A stretch of 64,000 nucleotides of DNA. Origin: Sequoia sempervirens. Taxonomy: Eukaryota > Streptophyta > Pinopsida > Cupressales > Cupressaceae. The translations under genes and the position numbers were made by a program. Positions 59,797-64,000 of the stretch are shown piece after piece; position 1 is the stretch's first letter; the number at the start of each line of letters is the position of its first letter. The stretch lies in assembly GCA_007258455.2 (NCBI GenBank), contig VDFB02000003.1:39294248-39358247 (forward strand), written 5' to 3'. The notes under the pieces are model-generated. The model saw nothing but the letters and a program-made list of their open reading frames with translations, made no database searches and was not told the DNA's origin.

Positions 59797-60290
59797 AATA
59801 ACTTCTTGCAAACAAACTCATAAAATTACCAGAGGCACAAGATTGGGAACCAAGAGTCAAACCATCATGGTGGAATGATGCATATTACTGTGTTTTTCAT
59901 AGAAACAAAGGTCATAAAACAAATGATTGTATGCAGCTAAAAAATTTGGTGCAAGACTTGATAGACAGACGTGAAATATTGATAGAAGGACCTCAAAAAA
60001 ATGTTGATCATGGAGCATTTAAAAATCCTCTACCCAACTATGAAAAAGGGGAATCCTCTTCAACAAATACCAAAGGGAAAAATGTGAACTATGTTTATGA
60101 TACTACAATCCTTCACATCTCTGCAGCTGATAATCAAACCAGTGACATCAAAATCAAGAATAAACAACCCATTGCTGTAGCTGATCATCAAATCAATGAC
60201 ATCAAACCAAGGATAAACAAGACATTGCTTCCCTCAAAATCGAAGATAAACAAGACATTGTTGCAGCTGAGAATAAAATCAATGACATGA
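59797..60290 (+). pseudogene. Gag C-terminal part with zinc knuckle, element C
   Basis: After a frameshift the sequence reads KLPEAQDWEPRVKPSWWND, then YYCVFHRNKGHKTNDC (knuckle CX2HX3GHX4C at about 59889-59930) and QLKNLVQDLIDRREI, a layout typical of Tat-like gag. A Lys/Asn-rich stretch with repeated DIK.NKQ..AVADHQI units follows (about 60110-60290). Confidence 0.75.
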
Positions 60291-60569
60291 AAATTAATGA
60301 TAAACAAGACATTTTTGCAGTTGATACTCAAATCAACGTCATCAAAATCAACAATAAACAGGACAATCTACCTGTAAACATGGCCACAAGAGTGCAGTCT
60401 AAGTTTGTATTGAAAGGAAGTACATCTAAAACACCTGTGGCCCCTTCAAATCAATACAACATAGTAGACCAATTGCAAAAGATTCCAGTGCAGATATCCA
60501 TACTGGAACTTTTTAAAATTTCACCAGCCCATAAGGAGATTCTCGAAAAGGATTTGGTGGACACCACAG
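60287..60569 (+). pseudogene. Pre-protease linker of element C, cut by element D
   Basis: It contains YNIVDQLQKIPVQISILELF, the counterpart of the linker ahead of the element A protease. The reading runs straight into the LTR of element D at 60570, whose second codon provides the stop. The protease and pol are therefore not in the window. Confidence 0.7.
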
Positions 60570-61811
60570 TGTAGACACTGAAATCTGGTCTAAGCCTGCG
60601 ACTTCAATATTCTTCATAATTCGTATTTCCATGGTCATGATTAAATAATGTCAATTATTTAATTATTCTCTAAAGTCTTCAACTCTTTATTAATTAAATA
60701 AATCTATTTAATTAATTAATTCACTTTAACTTTAATTCTTCTATTAATTAAATAATCTTAATTATTTAATTGATTCACATTTTCTTGATTCTATCTGATT
60801 AATTAAATAAACACTTTTTATTTAATTATGTTACTAATTAACCTTATCATTCTTGTCAAATTAAATAAATTATTATTTAATTTACCCTTTATCATATGCC
60901 AACTATAATTAAATAAATATTTTATTTATTTAATTATTCATTTAATCCCTTCATCACTTAGTTAAATAAATCTTATTTATTTAATTATTCTTCAAATGTT
61001 AAATCTTGAATTAAATCATTTAATTCATAAATTCTATTTTAACGCATTCCTCTATATTAAGATAATTGTGCAAATTATATAAGTATTCACTCTTACTCAA
61101 AGATCTATTTAATTCGGTTAGTTAACTTTGCATTTAATGTCTAAATGGATTTCACAAGTAATCTCTATGTCATATTATTCAGTCATCTAGTTCTAACTTG
61201 TTTGCGTGTACATGCATATTAATTAAATATTTCTATTTAATTAATTAAATCTTGTGCGTACGTTTGAACAAAAAGTTGCTTTAATCCATCTTTATCTTTG
61301 TCATGCAAAGACTATTCTTTTGTTTTCGAATACCAAACTCGAAGATTAAATCATTTATTTAATTTTTATTTCTATTTCTAGTTTTTATCACTCATGTCTC
61401 TACTAACAGTATCATAATGCATGTATAATCTTTCGATCTCAACCATTCGTCGATCTTTCGATCTTGGCCTATCATTCAAATGATCAATTTTCTATAAATT
61501 GATCTGTCCATCATCATTCCAATCTCTCCTGAAATCTTATGACTTTTGGAAGCATATCTATTGTTTGAATCTTTGATGTTTTACTAAATCATTATCATAG
61601 GCTATACTTGCACAAGAGAAATCTAAGGGAAATTATACTACAACGGCAAAATGGAGAAGGGCAATTGAGGCTATACATAGAATTACGTAGATATTGGGTG
61701 AGATTGTTCAGTTTATTTATGTTTTAAGCTTTCCTTTGTTCTTTGTTGTTTAGCTTAGATTGCATTGTTGTGTGTTGTTTAACCTTTCTTCTGCATTTTC
61801 TAGATGTTACA
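60570..61811 (+). repeat. 5' LTR of element D
   Basis: It runs from TGTAGACACTGAAATCTGG to GATGTTACA. It is rich in TTAATTAAATAA words, like the LTR of element C, with a TATA box TCTATAAATT at 61491-61500. Confidence 0.7.
61491..61500 (+). promoter_or_regulatory. LTR TATA box, element D
   Basis: TCTATAAATTGATC, at a place comparable to the boxes of elements B and C. Confidence 0.45.
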
Positions 61812-61813
61812 TT

Positions 61814-61831
61814 TGGTGAACCCGACATGAA
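61814..61831 (+). promoter_or_regulatory. Primer-binding site of element D
   Basis: TGGTGAACCCGACATGAA, two bases after the LTR end; same type as element A. Confidence 0.65.
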
Positions 61832-61887
61832 GACACCATCTTCGTGTATTTGTAGACTTTTATTCAATTTTTGTAGGTTTTTGTACG

Positions 61888-62135
61888 GAATGATGCATCT
61901 GTTTGACGAAAAATCACAATTGACATTCGGGACACATCTGCTTGATGAAATGACGCAACTGAAACACTGGACCGCATCTGAGATAGGAAATGACGTAATT
62001 GCCTTTCTTGACCACATCTGAGATCTAAATGATGCATCTAAAAAATAATCAAGCATCTGTCATTTTCTGAGCCGCAACTGATTGGTAAAATCCCGCGACG
62101 CATCTGACAGAGAAAATGACTCATCCGACTGGTAA
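61888..62135 (+). repeat. Leader array 1 of element D: GCATCTG/GCAACTG motif, period about 20 bp
   Basis: Motifs (GA)CGCATCTG, CGCAACTG, CACATCTG and GCATCTG recur about twelve times, separated by 18-23 bp, several preceded by AAATGA. Less regular than the arrays of elements B and C. Confidence 0.7.
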
Positions 62136-63099
62136 ATTTTTAGGTTTAGACTTTCAATTTATAGTTTCCTTTCGTATTTTTATTTTCACTAATCTTTTGT
62201 TTTCAGCGTGTGTCTTGAGGAGTTAACAAAGTTTTTGCAGATCGATAGTCGAAGATCAATATCAAAACTACTAATCTTTCTGAAGAACGCATGTCGAAGA
62301 CCCTAGTTAAATTTTTGAAATAGATTGTTTGGTAGTGTAGCAAATCTTTCATTTGGATTAAAATTAACAAGTGTCTACTGTGTTTGGTGCGAGAGCACAA
62401 TTGTGTTATTACCCTTTACAACTTGGTATATCGAAGTATCCTCTCCCCTTGCACATCCGTGCGATCCTGGGTGTAAGAGAAACAATTATTAACTCTAGAA
62501 CTTGGGCTTGTTCTGGTGGGAAAAAATACTCACCCCAGGACAACTTAGACCGGTAGCACCCTGAACCTGAGGGGCTTCCAGCTGGTATATAAAAGTGAAT
62601 TTTTTGGGAAAGCCCAAGAATCACGCATATGGTTTCGACGAGATGGATTCGAAAGGGGACTCTCGCTGCATGGATCATGCCCTACGGATGGAATGCCCAA
62701 ATTAAACACATTTGTTTGTAGTGTCCAAAATCCTTCTATTTATTGGTGTAGCAGGTCGGACCTGTGAAGCCGTCTCATATTCTTACACTTCATGTGTAGA
62801 GATGAAAGTATGCCATGGGATGTTCATTGGTACTATAGCTTCGCTACCCTAAATGACATTAATGATTCATGGAGGGGATCCAGAGGGGTCAAGCTACTAA
62901 TCATCTGCCTTGAATAAGCGTAGTTGGGGAAACCCAAGTGAGAACTCAGTAAATACTGTCTTACATAGCCTAGGATGTGCTTGTCCATTGTCAAAATTAA
63001 ACGTTCTTTGAGTCCAAAATCAAACTGAAAACACTTTGTCTTATGATTGTCTTTGTTTTCTAGAAATTGATCACAAAAAACAACGTCAGTTTTATATCT
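62136..63099 (+). other. Element D leader between arrays
   Basis: No gene or repeat recognised; open frames up to 95 codons on the minus strand look random. Confidence 0.45.
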
Positions 63100-63520
63100 C
63101 CATTCACTGAAAACACGCAACTATCAAAAGAGTCACAACTGTCCACCAGAGAATTGCAATTGTTCTATCGAGTCACATCTGTCGGATTAGCTCCCATTTG
63201 CTTGGTCAAAAACCACATCTGATTTAGAAAACTGCACTTGTGATATTCTGTGACACATCTAAAAAGGTGAGCTACAACTGCAGTCTGGAACAATGCATTT
63301 GCCACTGTCACATAATTTTTCTAGTGCATAGAATTCAGGAAAACTGCATCTGTTACAGTCTGAGCCGCAATTTCCATTACAAGTCGCATTTGTTGGAAAC
63401 TACACTGCATCTATCTGACACCAGATATTGAATTTTACCAGAAACGCGCAACTGAGTACCAAAACACCACAATTGTGAAACATAATAGCATCTGTGAAAT
63501 TTTGCGACGCATCTGCCTGA
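63100..63520 (+). repeat. Leader array 2 of element D: GCATCTG/CACATCTG motif
   Basis: The same heptamer family recurs some fifteen times (for example GTCACATCTG, CCACATCTG, CTGCATCTG, GCGACGCATCTG) with irregular spacing of about 20-40 bp. Confidence 0.65.
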
Positions 63521-64000
63521 TTATTAGAAAACCAAAATTTACAGTCACAGTTCAATTGACATGGTCATACCAATCTTTCATTTGTCTTTTCACAGCAGTC
63601 CTTGGACAGAAACCTGAAACAATTTGCTCAATTTTGCATCCTTTAGGTATCATTTAGCCATTACTATAGCCGTCTCGATTCTGAGTTTTACTTTCATCTT
63701 TGAGTACATATTGCCTTGAGATTAACTTCTAGGAAGGACACTTTTACAAACTTTAGAATAGGTCCACCATCTACACTCTAGAAAAATCATAACATCAACG
63801 AAATATGTCATTGAACCTAGTCCTCTCATCATATCCTTTGTCCTATAGAGAGTCCTCCTAGCTCATCCGTCTAGTTAAGGAACTCAACTTATCTTTGATC
63901 CTAGTCCTACATTAGTTCCTTGACATAACTAAATTGACACCTTGGTTATACTTTAGGTAGTTGGTACCCTTGTCTCAGGTTTACAAAATTGATTACTTTA
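63521..64000 (+). other. Element D leader, right edge
   Basis: No gene start or repeat seen before the window ends. Confidence 0.45.

Larger units (their letters stand above)
52574..60569 (+). mobile_element. Element C: Ty3/gypsy element (5' LTR, leader, gag), interrupted by element D
   Basis: The 5' LTR (52574-56352, split by a non-LTR insertion) starts TGTATACACTTATTTCTGAC, close to the TGTAGACACTGAAATCTGG of element D. A primer site, a leader with 21-bp arrays and a gag region follow. The reading stops at 60569 where element D begins, just past the pre-protease linker, so pol lies beyond the window if it survives. Confidence 0.75.
60570..64000 (+). mobile_element. Element D: LTR retrotransposon start, inserted in element C
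   Basis: LTR 60570-61811, primer site, and a leader with GCATCTG motifs running to the window edge. No gag is reached within the window. LTR start and length match element B (1242 versus 1239 bp). Confidence 0.75.

Overview
This window is transposable-element sequence of a large plant genome. I found no host gene, rRNA, tRNA gene or CRISPR array. Four features point to a gymnosperm-like genome, which is an inference and not a species call: very long LTRs (1.2-3.5 kb), heavy nesting, many old frame-broken copies, and several Tat-lineage Ty3/gypsy elements.

Layout. (1) 1-7188: element A, a Ty3/gypsy element without RT or integrase. It encodes an aspartic protease, a G-patch domain and, after one stop codon, a zinc knuckle. 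Its 3' LTR is truncated. (2) About 7320-33720: a decayed Ty1/copia element (integrase, RT, RNase H, probable 3' LTR) split by a deep nest. An unclassified 2-kb insert sits in its integrase. A minus-strand LTR element with 422-bp LTRs sits in its RT. A 3044-bp solo LTR with exact TSD lies in one LTR of that element. About 4.4 kb of this nest was then tandemly duplicated (12271-16664 and 16665-31803). A 10.7-kb chromovirus later entered the second copy, and a tRNA-derived SINE then entered the 5' LTR of the chromovirus. (3) 33720-41400: old intergenic sequence with LINE remnants (ORF1-like, RNase H) and a 48-bp tandem repeat. (4) 41410-50404: element B, a G-patch-encoding element with no visible protease, RT or integrase and no 3' LTR. 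A 0.7-kb duplication of the host sequence flanks it. (5) 52574-60569: element C, with a 5' LTR (holding a minus-strand non-LTR insertion with a 20-bp TSD), leader and gag. (6) 60570-64000: the start of element D, inserted into C.

The most notable theme is that A, B, C and D share an architecture: related LTR ends, a TCTATAAAT-type LTR promoter in most, a tRNA primer site, and a long leader full of short periodic repeats. The period is exactly 21 bp in B and C and about 20 bp in D. A and B, the two elements lacking visible RT or integrase, both encode a G-patch domain. Domain calls come from reading translations by eye; no database search was possible.
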